Assembly: GCA_001632425.1 (NCBI GenBank)
Contig: KV425593.1
Span: 122,541-186,540 of the forward strand
Reading direction: 5' to 3'
DNA from: Neolentinus lepideus HHB14362 ss-1
Taxonomy: Eukaryota > Basidiomycota > Agaricomycetes > Gloeophyllales > Gloeophyllaceae
DNA: 64,000 bases
Positions 34,768-45,066 of the stretch are shown piece by piece. Both the position numbers and the translations under genes were made by a program. Each line of letters starts with the position of its first letter. The first letter of the stretch is position 1. Under the pieces are notes generated by a model that did no database searches, was not told the origin of the DNA, and saw nothing but the letters and a program-made list of their open reading frames with translations.

Positions 34768-35215
34768 GGTCGGGGTTTTGGATCACGAAGTCGCAGAATG
34801 GGGAGCAGAAGTAGAGCGTTTGCAGCACCGAGTTGGCGTAGCTGATCCAGGCAAGCAATAGGGCTGCATACAGTCCGCAGGACTTATAACATACACCGAA
34901 CCCTTCCCTGGCGCGCCAGAATTGGACCCTGCGGCCTGATGGTGGCTCGCCGAGGAGTCACTACTGCCAGTGTTGGTGTTTGCGCCGAATGGGATCCTCG
35001 TCTATTTTCCGACAGCCTTTGCCATGGCTGTAAACAGTATTCAGATTGATTGAATGGTACTCAAGTTGACCTTGGATGGAAAATGCAAGGCAATTGAGTG
35101 AATTATATAAGCAAGCCTAGTGAGTATTCTTCAGAGCAGTTGAAAGAGCAAGCAAGGCGTCCAGCGTTGAAAGAAACGACGAAGAGCAGAGCAGAGACGC
35201 GGGATGGATGAGAGA
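34768..35215 (-). pseudogene. Broken copy of the USP gene 5' end
   Basis: On the minus strand the start MAKAVGK at 35025 is followed at once by TAG (35002-35004) where the parent has Trp. The copy then follows the parent (AKAIGKW...RIPFG..., SGAPGKG) with point changes. It skips about 130 bp covering the end of exon 1, intron 1 and the FGNT exon, and resumes with CLDQLRQLGAANAL-like out-of-frame sequence equal to the parent [15 protein letters not shown] exon, ending after the parent NPD/YPD position. Upstream, 35040-35215 matches the parent promoter and leader. The catalytic core is absent. Confidence 0.8.
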
Positions 35216-35499
35216 CGTTGATGCCTGAACACCGCCGATCAGCCAGGGGCGCGTATTGATCACGATGATAGCAGATGACCTTGCCTCTGTTTTCCGGAGT
35301 TGCTGGGTTGTCAATGGCTATCTTCGTTTCACCAGGGAGAATCCGATAGACGATGCAGTAGTCATAGATCTTTGCATGGTCTCACTCTCCGGGGGCTGGG
35401 AGCTAAATCGTCGATAATTCCAGTGGGTAGGGAACAGATGGCGTTTGACAAGAAACAGCACCGACATACATCTCCGAAAAGCGCGATGTCTTCCATTCG

Positions 35500-35790
35500 G
35501 TCCACGGAATAGGCGGCAGGGCGGGCGAAGATGTACGCGACTCCGCTAGGTTAGGTCAAATGTAGAGTGTTGGAGACGGCTGCCTGCGGATCCTGGATTG
35601 TAAAAGCCATACCCTTTTCGTCCTCAAGGCATTGACCTTCGCGCGACCTCTGTACGATATAACTTGGCAAGGTCGCGGGCCGACAACTGTGGAAAAAATA
35701 AGACATAGACGACTAGGCCTGGGGTTGTCGTTGTTGTTGGTATACCATGCGAGAGATAAGTGGACACCTATACACGCCCGACCGAAACTT
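35500..35790. repeat. Diverged repeat, right copy (pairs with 21130-21480)
   Basis: Same landmarks in the same order and orientation as the left copy (CGTCCTCAAGG, GTACGATATAAC, GTGGAAAAAA, ATACCATGCGAG). The flanking duplicated genes (UbiA, DPH4, USP) are inverted relative to their partners, so this piece has moved separately. A minus-strand reading includes YIFARPAAYSVDRMEDIALF; no family recognised. Confidence 0.55.
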
Positions 35791-36023
35791 TGTCCCTCTC
35801 GTGTCGCTCGCGGATGTGTCTGACATCGAGAAATAAGCTCTCACACCGACTTGAACGTTTCCTCAGATATCCCTTATTATTAATTATAACATATTATTGG
35901 GAGGTTGAATACAGAAACGCACGTAAACCGTAGTTCTGAGCAGTTCTCCCCCTTCGCATGTCCTCGCCACAGGCACATCGGTCGAGTGTCCTTTTCCTCC
36001 CCGCAGATTTTCCATTGGAGTCC

Positions 36024-36509
36024 TTAGGCATTCTTGCCTTCTCCGTCTTCGTCCTCAGCAACCTCATAGCCAACCCAAACAACCTCCGAACAACTTCCGC
36101 ACCCAATTAAATGCCGATCATCCTCCATCTCTCGTTCAGTGATAACGTACGTCCCGCCACATCTACATACGTACGTCCACCTTCCCTCTCTCTCCCCACC
36201 CTCTTCCTCTGTGAAATCCTCTAGCGAGACAATCTGAGCGGGTCTCGGACCAGTCGGTATGCGAGAATGGGCGAGTTGGCGGTCGTAGGCTGCCCGGAGA
36301 GTAGGTGAAGAGAGGGTTTTGTAGGCTGCTTGAATTTGGGTTATCGTGTCGTTTCCATTCGTATCTGGGCTCGATGAAGGGGAGTGCTGCTTGTCTGGGT
36401 GGTGTATGAGGAGGGCGCGGTGGTAAGCTGATTTGAGTGCGGCAGGAGTGAGGTACGAGGAGGGGGTGAGGCCGAGGAGGGTATAATAGTCGGAGTCGGA
36501 GGGAGCCAG
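36024..36509 (-). CDS. DPH4: DPH4-like J-protein with CSL zinc finger (copy 2), no ATG start
   Basis: The open frame has the same length as copy 1 (162 codons with stop from the shared CTG). It has a J-domain with HHPDK, QAAYKTLSSPTLRAAYDRQL, and a CSL zinc region CRCGG ... REMEDD ... IGCGSCSEVVWVGYE. Two small in-frame length changes cancel out, and most base differences are silent or conservative, which argues for selection after duplication. There is no in-frame ATG before the J-domain. The CTG at 36509 has A at -3 and G at +4 and would give an N-terminus APSDSDYYTLLGL. Unlike a pseudogene, it has no stop or frame break. It is convergent with the intact UbiA gene, in inverted order relative to copy 1. 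Confidence 0.65.
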   Translation of the reverse strand: MAPSDSDYYTLLGLTPSSYLTPAALKSAYHRALLIHHPDKQHSPSSSPDTNGNDTITQIQAAYKTLSSPTLRAAYDRQLAHSRIPTGPRPAQIVSLEDFTEEEGGEREGRWTYVCRCGGTYVITEREMEDDRHLIGCGSCSEVVWVGYEVAEDEDGEGKNA

Positions 36510-37626
36510 GGTTGCAAATACGTGAGTCTGTATATGAGTAGTCGCGGGGAGATATTATGGAAGCATAATTATCCTAGGAGACAGTGAAATGACTTCGAAT
36601 GAGTACGAGGAGATGGGTTGTATTTGGATCTATTTGGATCTAGTGGCACGTAGGTCAATTTCCTGTCCATCCCCAACCTTTGGACCTACCCTTCTTAAGC
36701 TTCATCACTGGGAAGACGACATCGATACCTCTATGTTAGAGCGCAGACTCGTACATAGCAGTCGGCCTGCTCAGGTATCACGTGCAGACACGTGCCGCTA
36801 GGGCGCTTTTCTGCAAGGTATTCCTGGGCTGGTCATCTTCCGTCAGGCGCAGTATGTAACTGTCAAGTTAGTTCAGAGTCAGGTTCGAGTTCTTGTCATT
36901 TCAATAGTAATGCCGATGGGAGGTTGAATTTGGGGCGGTCGATCCATCCAGGCCATGGTATCCACTTCCTCGACGAGTCGTTGGGAATGATATCGATGGC
37001 GTGGTGCCTTTACCCAGGCGGGTCAGTCGCTTCTCACCTCCGAGTCCTGGTAAGTACTCGTCGTTGTCTGTGTTATTCCACCATTTCCTGCGTCTGGCCA
37101 TGGCTATCGCTCCCTTTTTATGTGTAATTACTTGAAGTCGTAGCTGATTTTATCTCCTCAGCCAGGCATTGGGCTTACGAGCTTTTTTGGAACTATGTAT
37201 AAACCCCAGGCTATCATATGTCATCGCTTATGGCCATGGAGGCGTCGTCATCAGGTTTTGAGAGGAGGATCGCGACGCCGGGTGCTGCATGCACGTTGTT
37301 ATCAGCGCCGCGTGTCACTCACATCGGCGTTTTGATCGGCCAATCGCCGTCCAGCTTAATACCCCCAATACGCTAATCTGGATGCAATGTACACTCCTAC
37401 CCATCAGTTCTATGTCAAGTCCATACGATTGCGCTTCTTCCCCGAGTCACGGCGCCCTGTGAGCGCCACATCGTGTCTGCTAAGAATGTTCAACAGCGAA
37501 CGGGAATTCTCGACCGCGTGCTTGCTGTTTATCATCATATGGACACCAACGTTCATTCAATCCCTGTGCTATAACAACGATACCTCTTACCCGAATCCCT
37601 AGCTTGCCCCTGGCTCTGCATCACCC
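36510..37626. other. Divergent intergenic region, 1.1 kb
   Basis: It lies between DPH4 copy 2 and the nuclease gene. The first 230 bp match the 5' flank of DPH4 copy 1. Nothing else is supported. Confidence 0.5.
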
Positions 37627-38821
37627 ATGTTCTTCATCGGCTCCGCCTTCCTCCTCTCCGCCCTCACCCCCGCACTAGCCTGGGGAAACCTCGGCCACGA
37701 AACCGTTGGTTACGTCGCTCAAGAGTTCCTCTCCACCAACGCCCTCTCCTTCGTCCAGTCCTCCCTCGGCTCAACATACAACAAAAGCCTCGGCCCCGCC
37801 GCGCCCTGGGCGGACAGCGTCAAATACGAGTCCGCGTACAGATGGAGCGCGCCGTACCACTTCGTCGACGCCATGGACTCCCCGCTTCAGGGTAGCTGTT
37901 CCGTCGAGGAGAGCAGGGACTGCGGCGATGACGACTGTATCCGTGCGTAACCTCTCATCCCGCCCTATAGTGCTTATGTTGTGCGCCCGCAGTGACGGCC
38001 ATCGCGAACTACACAACCCGCGTCGCCAAAACTTCCCTGTCGGCCGCGCAGAGGCAGGAGGCGCTCAAGTTCCTCGACCACGTACGTTCCTCCGTCCCCC
38101 CCTTCTGTGCTTAAGCGTGATGTGAAGTGCCGCGCAGTTCCTCGGCGATATCGGCCAGCCGCTGCACGTCGAAAACTACGAGGTCGGTGGGAACGACATC
38201 GACGCCGTGTGTGGAGGCGAGTCGACGAACCTACATGCTGTGCGTCTTCCTCCCCCACTCACTCGCACTGAGACCTAACCCACACCACTGCAGGCCTGGG
38301 ACACCGGCATCCTCACCACCTCGCTCGACGCCTCCTACTCCTCCTCCGTCCCCACCTACGTCGCCGCACTCGTCGCGCGCATCAAGTCCGGCGCGTACAA
38401 GTCCCTCACCAGTGACTGGCTGTCGTGCACGTCCACCACCGAGCCAGTGTCGAAGCGAGGGTTGGTGAGGGAGGCGAGCATCGCGCGGGACATCGCGCGC
38501 CTGCTCTCTGAGACAAGCGTGAAGCGCGCGGCGATCACGCCGCTCGAGTGTCCGCTCGTATGGGCGCGGGAAGCGAACGCGTATGATTGCGTACGTATTC
38601 TTTCTTCTCTCCTCTCTCTCTGTCCTCTCCTCTCTCCATTCTTCCCGACTGACACACCGCGGCAGAGCACCGTCTTCAACTACACCTCCAACACGGACCT
38701 CTGCACCGGGTCGTACTACAAGAGCGCCGTGCCCGTGATCGACTTGCAGCTCGCGAAGCAGGGCTACCGCCTCGCGGCGTGGCTGAATGTGATATTCGAC
38801 GGGGAGACGGGTTTACCCTAA
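37627..38821 (+). CDS. Secreted S1/P1-type nuclease
   Basis: Five exons encode a protein of about 315 residues. The signal peptide MFFIGSAFLLSALTPALA is followed directly by WGNLGHETVGYVAQ, where the N-terminal Trp of the mature enzyme and the first His are zinc ligands of the S1/P1 family. Further ligand-bearing segments are APWADSV, APYHFVDA, FLGDIGQPLHVENY and NLHAAWDTGI. Cysteine pairs (SCSVEESRDCGDDDC, LSCT, LECP) fit the family's disulfides. Such enzymes cut single-stranded DNA and RNA and remove 3' phosphates outside the cell or in the vacuole, feeding phosphate and nucleoside uptake. All zinc motifs are present, so it should be active. Confidence 0.92.
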
Positions 38822-39627
38822 GTTGGGCGGGGCGGAGGTGTAATGAGATATTGAGCGCTGCGAGGTAGGTACGCAAGCTGTGGTCTGGACTTGTCAAACA
38901 TCCGGGTGTTCAGTAATATTTATGCCCGGAGGTGGCATACACTGGACTCGGGCGTATGCTCTTGCCTGCATAAAAATCTACATTTATAGTGGGCCTCCAA
39001 AATTTTTGTAAGAGGGTCACTGGAAACCTGCTGCAAATGGATTTGAAACACGTTTCGCAGAAATGTATGATCCTGCCCGAGATGTGGCATGAAGGAGTTT
39101 TACCACAGGGGCTCAGGTAAAAAGAAGAGTATGTATCGTGGGCTCACTTGTACTAACGGAGGATTTGGATGAGCAACTGCGGACCCAGAATTAACTAGAA
39201 CAATTAGGTCCCTTTCCAGGGGAAACACGCTGTCTTTTCTAACTTGAAGTGCCTCATACCTAGGTCCATGAACTGAAGGGCGCAGAGATTTCCCAATTAC
39301 CACCATTTCGAAAGCTTGGAACACATGGAGTGCACGACACTCTCTCTTGCGTGATCTGGACGGATCAAAAGCTTTCTGGACTCCGGTTGGCTGAGGTCTC
39401 ATCTGTTTGCTACATATTGCCTTGAATAAGAGTCGTCGGTGCCTCCAGGGGCACGCTTTAGAAAGGAAAGCATCTTCTAAGTGACCACGTGCCATTATGT
39501 GCGCGCTAAATTTAACACTGGCCATCTCTTCTGTCTTCTTAGAGCCTTGTTCGATATTCAATATTCAAGAACAGTTCAAAGTTAAGGGCGAGGAAGGTTT
39601 GATCTTAATCACGCCGTTCTCTTGCTC
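38822..39627. other. Intergenic; one unexplained minus ORF
   Basis: It holds the promoter of the AIM9-like gene. A minus-strand frame of 153 codons at 39100-39561 has no recognisable domain and an unusual composition; it is probably a chance frame. Confidence 0.4.
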
Positions 39628-41531
39628 ATGTTGGCAACCCGCGCCTGCCAATCTCATAGAGCAGTGTGCATTCCTGGTAGGCGTCTCCGGCGATTCACAT
39701 ACCAGCTAAGTTTCCGTCTTTGTGGTCTTCATTATGTGTCCTCGTCGCGCCCCGACCCCGAGACGTTATTCACCAGCTCGTCAAGTCGTTGGCTCTGCAA
39801 CGACGAACTGCGTATGTATCAGTCCTTTCATTGATTGCTTGCTACGCTCGCAATTCATATAAGTGTATCCTCATAATCCTCGTAGAACGCAAAGGCCGAT
39901 ACGCACCGTTCAATCCTGACGCTCTCGAACATATAGCGTGCGAGAGTGTGGGTGCTCAGCACTGTACATCATGGGCAAGAATAGGAGAAGGTACAGCTGC
40001 CCCACTCGCTGGTCCATGACGTGTTGCTTAGTTTGTACCTAGGCGCCTTCAACAGACTTTTCTTGCTCTGCTTTGATAACGGAGCTGAGGCAGTCGTCCG
40101 TATTCCTTTACCAGTCATAGGCAATATTGAGCGAGCCATAGCCAGCGAGGTCGCCACAATGTGCTACGTTCGCGAGAGGTGGATTGATAATCGCTCTAGC
40201 AATATGCCCCTTCCTCCCAAAGTTCTAGCGTGGAACGCGTCATACGATAATCCCGTACAGACACCATATATCATTCTGGAGTATGCACCGGGTATCCCGC
40301 TATCTACTCGGTGGCCTGCAATCCAGGGAAAGACTGCCGGTGCAGCTTTGCTGAGCATTGCTGAGCTAGAGTGTGCTCTGCTTCGCCAGACATTCTCTGC
40401 CCATGGGTCTCTGTATTTCGCAGAAGATGCACCGGACGGTGATGGGCGCAGCCGTCCTCTGTATGCAGGTGATGACTGTTATCCCCATGAGCTAAATCGA
40501 AGACTGGCTGCCAAATATCGAATAGGGCCAACTGCCAATCGAGAATGGTGGCGGGCTGGCTGCGGCAATGTGGATGCTAACCGCGGACCATGTACGTTCC
40601 CCAGGCTCCACCAGTAGTGCAATTCTGATATGATCGCACAGGGCCGGACATGGAAACGATGATCAAGAGTGCTGCAGAGTTCCAGCTGCGCGCAATGGAC
40701 ACCGTCGTCGACTTCTCTTCCCCGCATGTCAAGTCAAATCCGTCTGACATCCCTCTGTTACGCCGTCTTCTGAATACCTGCATCCGCATCGCACCGCTCA
40801 TCGTCCCCCCTGTCCCCGCCATAACGGCGCCAGTGCTAAATCACCCTGACCTCTCGCTCAACAACCTCATCGTCCCGCCCGAGGATCTAGCTTTTGTTCA
40901 GCATGTGATTGACTGGCAGGGCGCAACTATCTCGCCTTACTGCATGCAATGTGGTGTCCCCACGGCAGTGGCATACACGAAGGGGGTGATCCTGATACCA
41001 GGAGACGGCTCTATGCCACCGTGGCCTGATAATTTCGATGCAATGTCGCCGGAGGAGCAAGAATACATCCGCATACACCATCGCTATGCTTGTCGGCACA
41101 GGTCGTACATCATCCAGCTTTCAATGGACCCTTTGCGGGGAGATGTGTGGGCCCTCTCTCATTCTACAGTGCTTGAGTTCTTGGTGCCGTATATCACACG
41201 CTGCATCGCCGATGGACCGCTGGATCTTCGCGGTCTCTTAGTCAGTCTCCAGGGGATGTGGAGCAGCATTCTATATGACCCGTGTCCCATCGACTTCACC
41301 CAGGAAGAGATCGCGGCACACTATAAGGAAGCCGAAGCTCAGGCAGAGTATGAGCGCAATGTGAACAGACTACATGACGTGATTGGATGCCTGAACGACG
41401 GGTCCGTCAGGCCTGAGCAGTTTGAAAGTGCGAAGGAGAAGATGGAGCGCTGCCGACGAGAATGGGACGAGACGGCTATGAAGGGGCCTTTCCCCTTTTA
41501 CGAGGGCGCGCACTCTTACTACCTCGTCTAA
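39628..41531 (+). CDS. AIM9/aminoglycoside-phosphotransferase-like mitochondrial protein
   Basis: Four exons (39628-39811, 39896-39990, 40043-40591, 40642-41531) keep one frame. The start MLATRACQSHRAVCIPGRRL is Arg-rich and lacks acids, like a mitochondrial presequence. Next come PDPETLFTSSSSRWLCND, a kinase-like glycine loop (ARIGEGAFNRLFLL), VVRIP, ILEYAPGIPLSTRW, the catalytic-loop motif HPDLSLNNLIV and the metal motif IDWQGATISPYC. These are features of the APH kinase-like fold and of fungal AIM9 relatives. The true substrate is unknown. In such kinases the second metal motif is usually DxD; here it is DWQG, as in other AIM9-like proteins. It appears complete. Confidence 0.85.
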
Positions 41532-42325
41532 TAGTTCTATGCTTTCCAGTTCGATCGCACACGCTATTGCCATCGAAACTCATGGTATGTCCGGAGTCAG
41601 TCATCGCTGGACTGTCATACTATTACTGGCGTGCTTACCCGGCATACAAATGTCATACCTCAACTACACTTTACTGGGGGACACGACTTCACGTCGGGAG
41701 ATCCTCGTCAGAAAAAGATAACTGCAGGCAGGATATCATACAATCATTGATTTTATGTTGATTATTGACTCAAGAGGGCCCTTGCTCGGACAAACGTATA
41801 TAGTAGTTGCCCGGGTCCTCAGCCACGCCCACAGCGCTCCAAAAGATTAGGACTCATTGCCAACAATAAAATCACACAGATATTTATGAGAACTGTTTCA
41901 ATGGTGCTCTATCGAGTCTTAGATCTACATTTTCTTATTTCAATCCAGACCCTCAGATATACACCTACCAATCAACCTGTCTTGCATCCACATGAAGATT
42001 AATAAAAAGAGTTTCAAAATTTGATGTTGTCCTCTCATCGAGAAACTTGCACTTCAACATTGGTAAAGATAGACGCACCGAGTGTGGGTCAGCTCACTCA
42101 ATCCGCTCGATTCTAACCTATCTGCAAGTCCTTGAACGCCCATATCATCGCTGCCGCGAAAGGCCCCGACGTTTCCCGCAATCTCCGCCACAATGTTCTG
42201 GATCGAGTACCCACGTGCGCTTTCTTTCGCAGGTTGCGCCATGGCGCGACCTCAGTTCCCCGCTAGCTGTCTTTCTCATCCTTTGACTTTCACTCTACCA
42301 CCAAACTCAAGGTTCAGAAAGCAAA
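41532..42325. other. Intergenic; 5' flank of PIN1 with a repeat shared with the MOSC gene
   Basis: It contains the left copy of a duplicated promoter-like segment (41855-42060). Nothing else is supported. Confidence 0.5.
41855..42060 (+). repeat. Duplicated upstream segment, copy 1
   Basis: It shares AACAATAAAATCAC, TTTATGAGAACT (TTTGTGAGAACT in the other copy), ACCCTCAGATAT and CATCGAGAAACTTGCA, in the same order and orientation, with 45637-45862. It ends about 265 bp before the PIN1 start. Confidence 0.75.
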
Positions 42326-42942
42326 ATGGTCTATATTCTTTTCGTTATTGTCAATACATATCACTAAGCCTTTACATCTAGGCTGACCAAGGCTGGGAGA
42401 TCCGGATGTCCAACTCTCGGGGCGTCCCGTATTTCTACAATGCGCAGAAGAACCTATCGTGCTGGGACCGCCCGGATGGACTGACTGACGAGCAGATCAG
42501 AGCGCTTCCGGGTGCAGAGTATCTTACTGGTGGAGCGGCGAGCGGAGGCGCGCCGGGGCAGGTGCGCGCGAGTCATTTGCTCGTGAAGCACTCCGGGAGC
42601 AGGAGGCCGTCGAGCTGGAGAGAGGTTCGTGCGCGGTGTTTCATGATTCACCAATTTTTGCTAATTGAGCGGCAGGCCAACATTACCCGCTCGAAAGATG
42701 AGGCTGTCGAGATCCTCCGCGGTTACCAGAGCGAGATCAGTGGGTCTGCGGAGAAGTTCGCGGAGCTTGCGGGCAAGTACTCGGATTGCAACTCTGCGAG
42801 GAACGGTGGCGATCTTGGCTGGTTCGGCCATGGTCAGATGCAGAAGCCGTTTGAGGATGCGACGTTTGCGTTACCCGTGGGTGGGATGAGCGACGTGATT
42901 TCGACGGATAGTGGGGTACATCTGATTTTGAGGACCGGTTGA
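42326..42942 (+). CDS. pin1: Pin1/Ess1-type peptidyl-prolyl isomerase
   Basis: Three exons. Exon 1 is just the ATG (42326-42328); a 53-nt intron leads to [20 protein letters not shown], a WW domain closing with SCWDRPDG. Then a linker with [13 protein letters not shown], and a parvulin domain: [20 protein letters not shown], the second intron, [63 protein letters not shown]. The protein is 170 residues, close to the family norm. It flips phospho-Ser/Thr-Pro bonds, with clients such as the RNA polymerase II tail and mitotic proteins. Basic residues for phosphate binding ([12 protein letters not shown]) are present. The start choice rests on the perfect frame through the 3-nt exon and the conserved [11 protein letters not shown] beginning. 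Confidence 0.9.
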
Positions 42943-43503
42943 GTCCAGACTCGAGACTCTATGAATGGCTTATGGAACGAAATCAAATGAAAGTACTGTC
43001 TGTATCATTATGCTCTGTATTAAATAAATGAAATTTCTTGACAGTAGAGTGATTGACCTCGTTGATCCCAGCGCGTCGAACGGTCAACAGTGCGCTGCGT
43101 TTTGAACCTGTTGTATTTGAACTTCAGAACATTGGCTTAATACCATGAATATTGTAGATGGCGACTAGTGACTCTGTAGTTTGATAATATAAGGACTTTC
43201 CGACTCGACGAATACCCTTTTGTCCGACATCATGAATGAGATACTATCAGTGACTGTGACTCCATATCTATATCCACGTGGCATTACCTTTTCTGGGGGC
43301 TTACGGCGCCCATTTCAGCCGTGCTACACTGCAGTTGTTGCCACAACGGCATCTTGAAACTGTACCCTCCGCAACCCTGTCCTCATGGCTCAGCGTTCCA
43401 CGATAATCTTTCTGGTCAGGTAATGTACGAAATGACTGACTTTGGATCGAGTCCAATGTTCACTTACCTTTTGATAGGTCCATCACTTTTTGAAGAGAAC
43501 CAG
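42943..43503. other. Intergenic, no feature seen
   Basis: PIN1 3' flank and F-box gene promoter. An in-frame upstream ATG exists near 43430, but its frame is not clearly coding. Confidence 0.5.
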
Positions 43504-45066
43504 ATGTCTTTCGAAGATAAAATTGAGCTTCTGAGTAGGATGGGCGTTGAAGCGCAGCAGAAGACTATGTGAGCATCGAAATGTACATGCGAGACTCAAG
43601 CTCAAACTCTGCACCTCTACAGCTCGCGCAGTCTGCCAAACCGTCTTATACCAGAAATTCTCGGAGAAGTATTCCGCGCTTTTAGAGGCGACGACTACAG
43701 TTATTGCCTATTGCCCATTACCCACGTCTGTCGCCACTGGCGTGCAGTTGCTATCAGTGAACGCAGGTTGTGGTGCAAGCCCGGCCATTCAAATCCAACG
43801 CTGGTAGCAGAAATGATACATCGGAGTGAAGGCACTGGTCTACATCTTGTCCTTATTTCCAATAGATGCTCGGAATTCGGAGGCGCATTGCCTCCGAGGG
43901 GACATAATTGGGATAACGCCCTATGCATTCAACTCGCTAATCTCGAGCAGGCTGTCTCTATCATAGTCGACATCGATTCCGGGACGTTTGCGAACTGGTT
44001 CTATAACCTTCACAGACCTGCTCCTCTGCTAGAATCTCTGGACATCTACAATGCCTGGTTCTTACACAGTGACGCAGACTTGATGAAGTTTTTCCAGGGT
44101 CACGCACCTCGCCTTCAGCGCCTGGCACTACATCAGTGCAACCTCTATTGTGCGCCATCATTGTTCCAAAACCTCAGGTCGTTCAGCATGAGGTGGATCT
44201 CGGCCACTTGCAGTAAATTGCTTACTGTGCTGAGAAGTGCCCCGCTGCTCGAGCACCTCACTATCCATGCGCTAAGACTGAGACACAGCAAAGGGGAAGT
44301 CACCGAAGTAGTCCGTGAAAGGCCTGAAATTGTCCGCCTTCCTCATCTGTGGAACCTGTCCCTCATAGATGGTTCTCTGTGTGAGTGTGTACACATAATA
44401 TCCCACCTACGCGTCGCTCAGCCCATCACCGTCATTATGGAGGAGATTGTAAACGACGTCCAGACAGAGCGCTTACCCCTGGCTATGCAAATAATCGACT
44501 CCTTGATCACAGGCGGCTCAATGATACTGCCCAAGTCGGCATCATTTGATCTCAACTCTAACAACTTATCCCTCTGTCTATGGGATACCGACAAACAATA
44601 TCGCTCCTCCCTCTCCATCCTGCCCAGTCTGCGGCTGGATTCATGGAAACATTGGTATCGCCACCTCTCGCTCTCGGAGATCCGTGACCTAACCCTATGG
44701 ATCACCCTGCCGAATAGTGAATGGTCCCGCACAGATATCCCCGAGCTGCTCGGTTCCATGACCCAAGTCGAGACGCTCCATCTCTATAACAACTGTGTTA
44801 TGCAGATGATTCCACTGCTCGCGACGAAACAGCGCACCCAGAGACCAGGGCATCCAGGCCTCTTCCCCAGCTTGACTTGCTTGAAAATCAGCGATGGATT
44901 TCGCGACAAACGTCCCAACATAATGAAGAGTCTTCTCCCTTACGTGCGGGAGCGGTATGAAGAGGGTGCGCCGATTCGGCAGCTCAGTGTACACGAGAGG
45001 TTATTCCCAGACGTGGACATACAGGCGAAGCTTGAACGTTTCGTTGCGAAGCTTTCACATTTCTAA
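43504..45066 (+). CDS. F-box/LRR protein
   Basis: Two exons (43504-43568 and 43623-45066) give 502 residues. Residues after the start (MSFEDKIELLSRMGVEAQQK) lead into an F-box: SRSLPNRLIPEILGEVFRAF ... THVCRHWRAVAISERRLWCK. The rest is made of LRR-like units (APLLESLDIYNAWFL, APRLQRLALHQCNL, APLLEHLTIHALRL, LRLDSWKHWYRHLSLSEIRD). This is the large expanded Agaricomycete family of SCF adaptor candidates. The gene is intact, unlike the broken relatives near 2 and 5.6 kb. Substrate unknown. Confidence 0.85.

Larger units (their letters stand above)
34293..36023. other. Rearranged duplicate junction region
   Basis: It contains the broken deubiquitinase 5' copy (34768-35215, minus) and the right copy of an unassigned repeat (35500-35790). 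Between them no intact gene is supported. Confidence 0.5.

Noticed and set aside
39100..39561. 153-codon minus-strand frame as a gene
   Set aside because: No domain, no TATA or splice logic, and it overlaps the promoter of the AIM9-like gene; likely chance.
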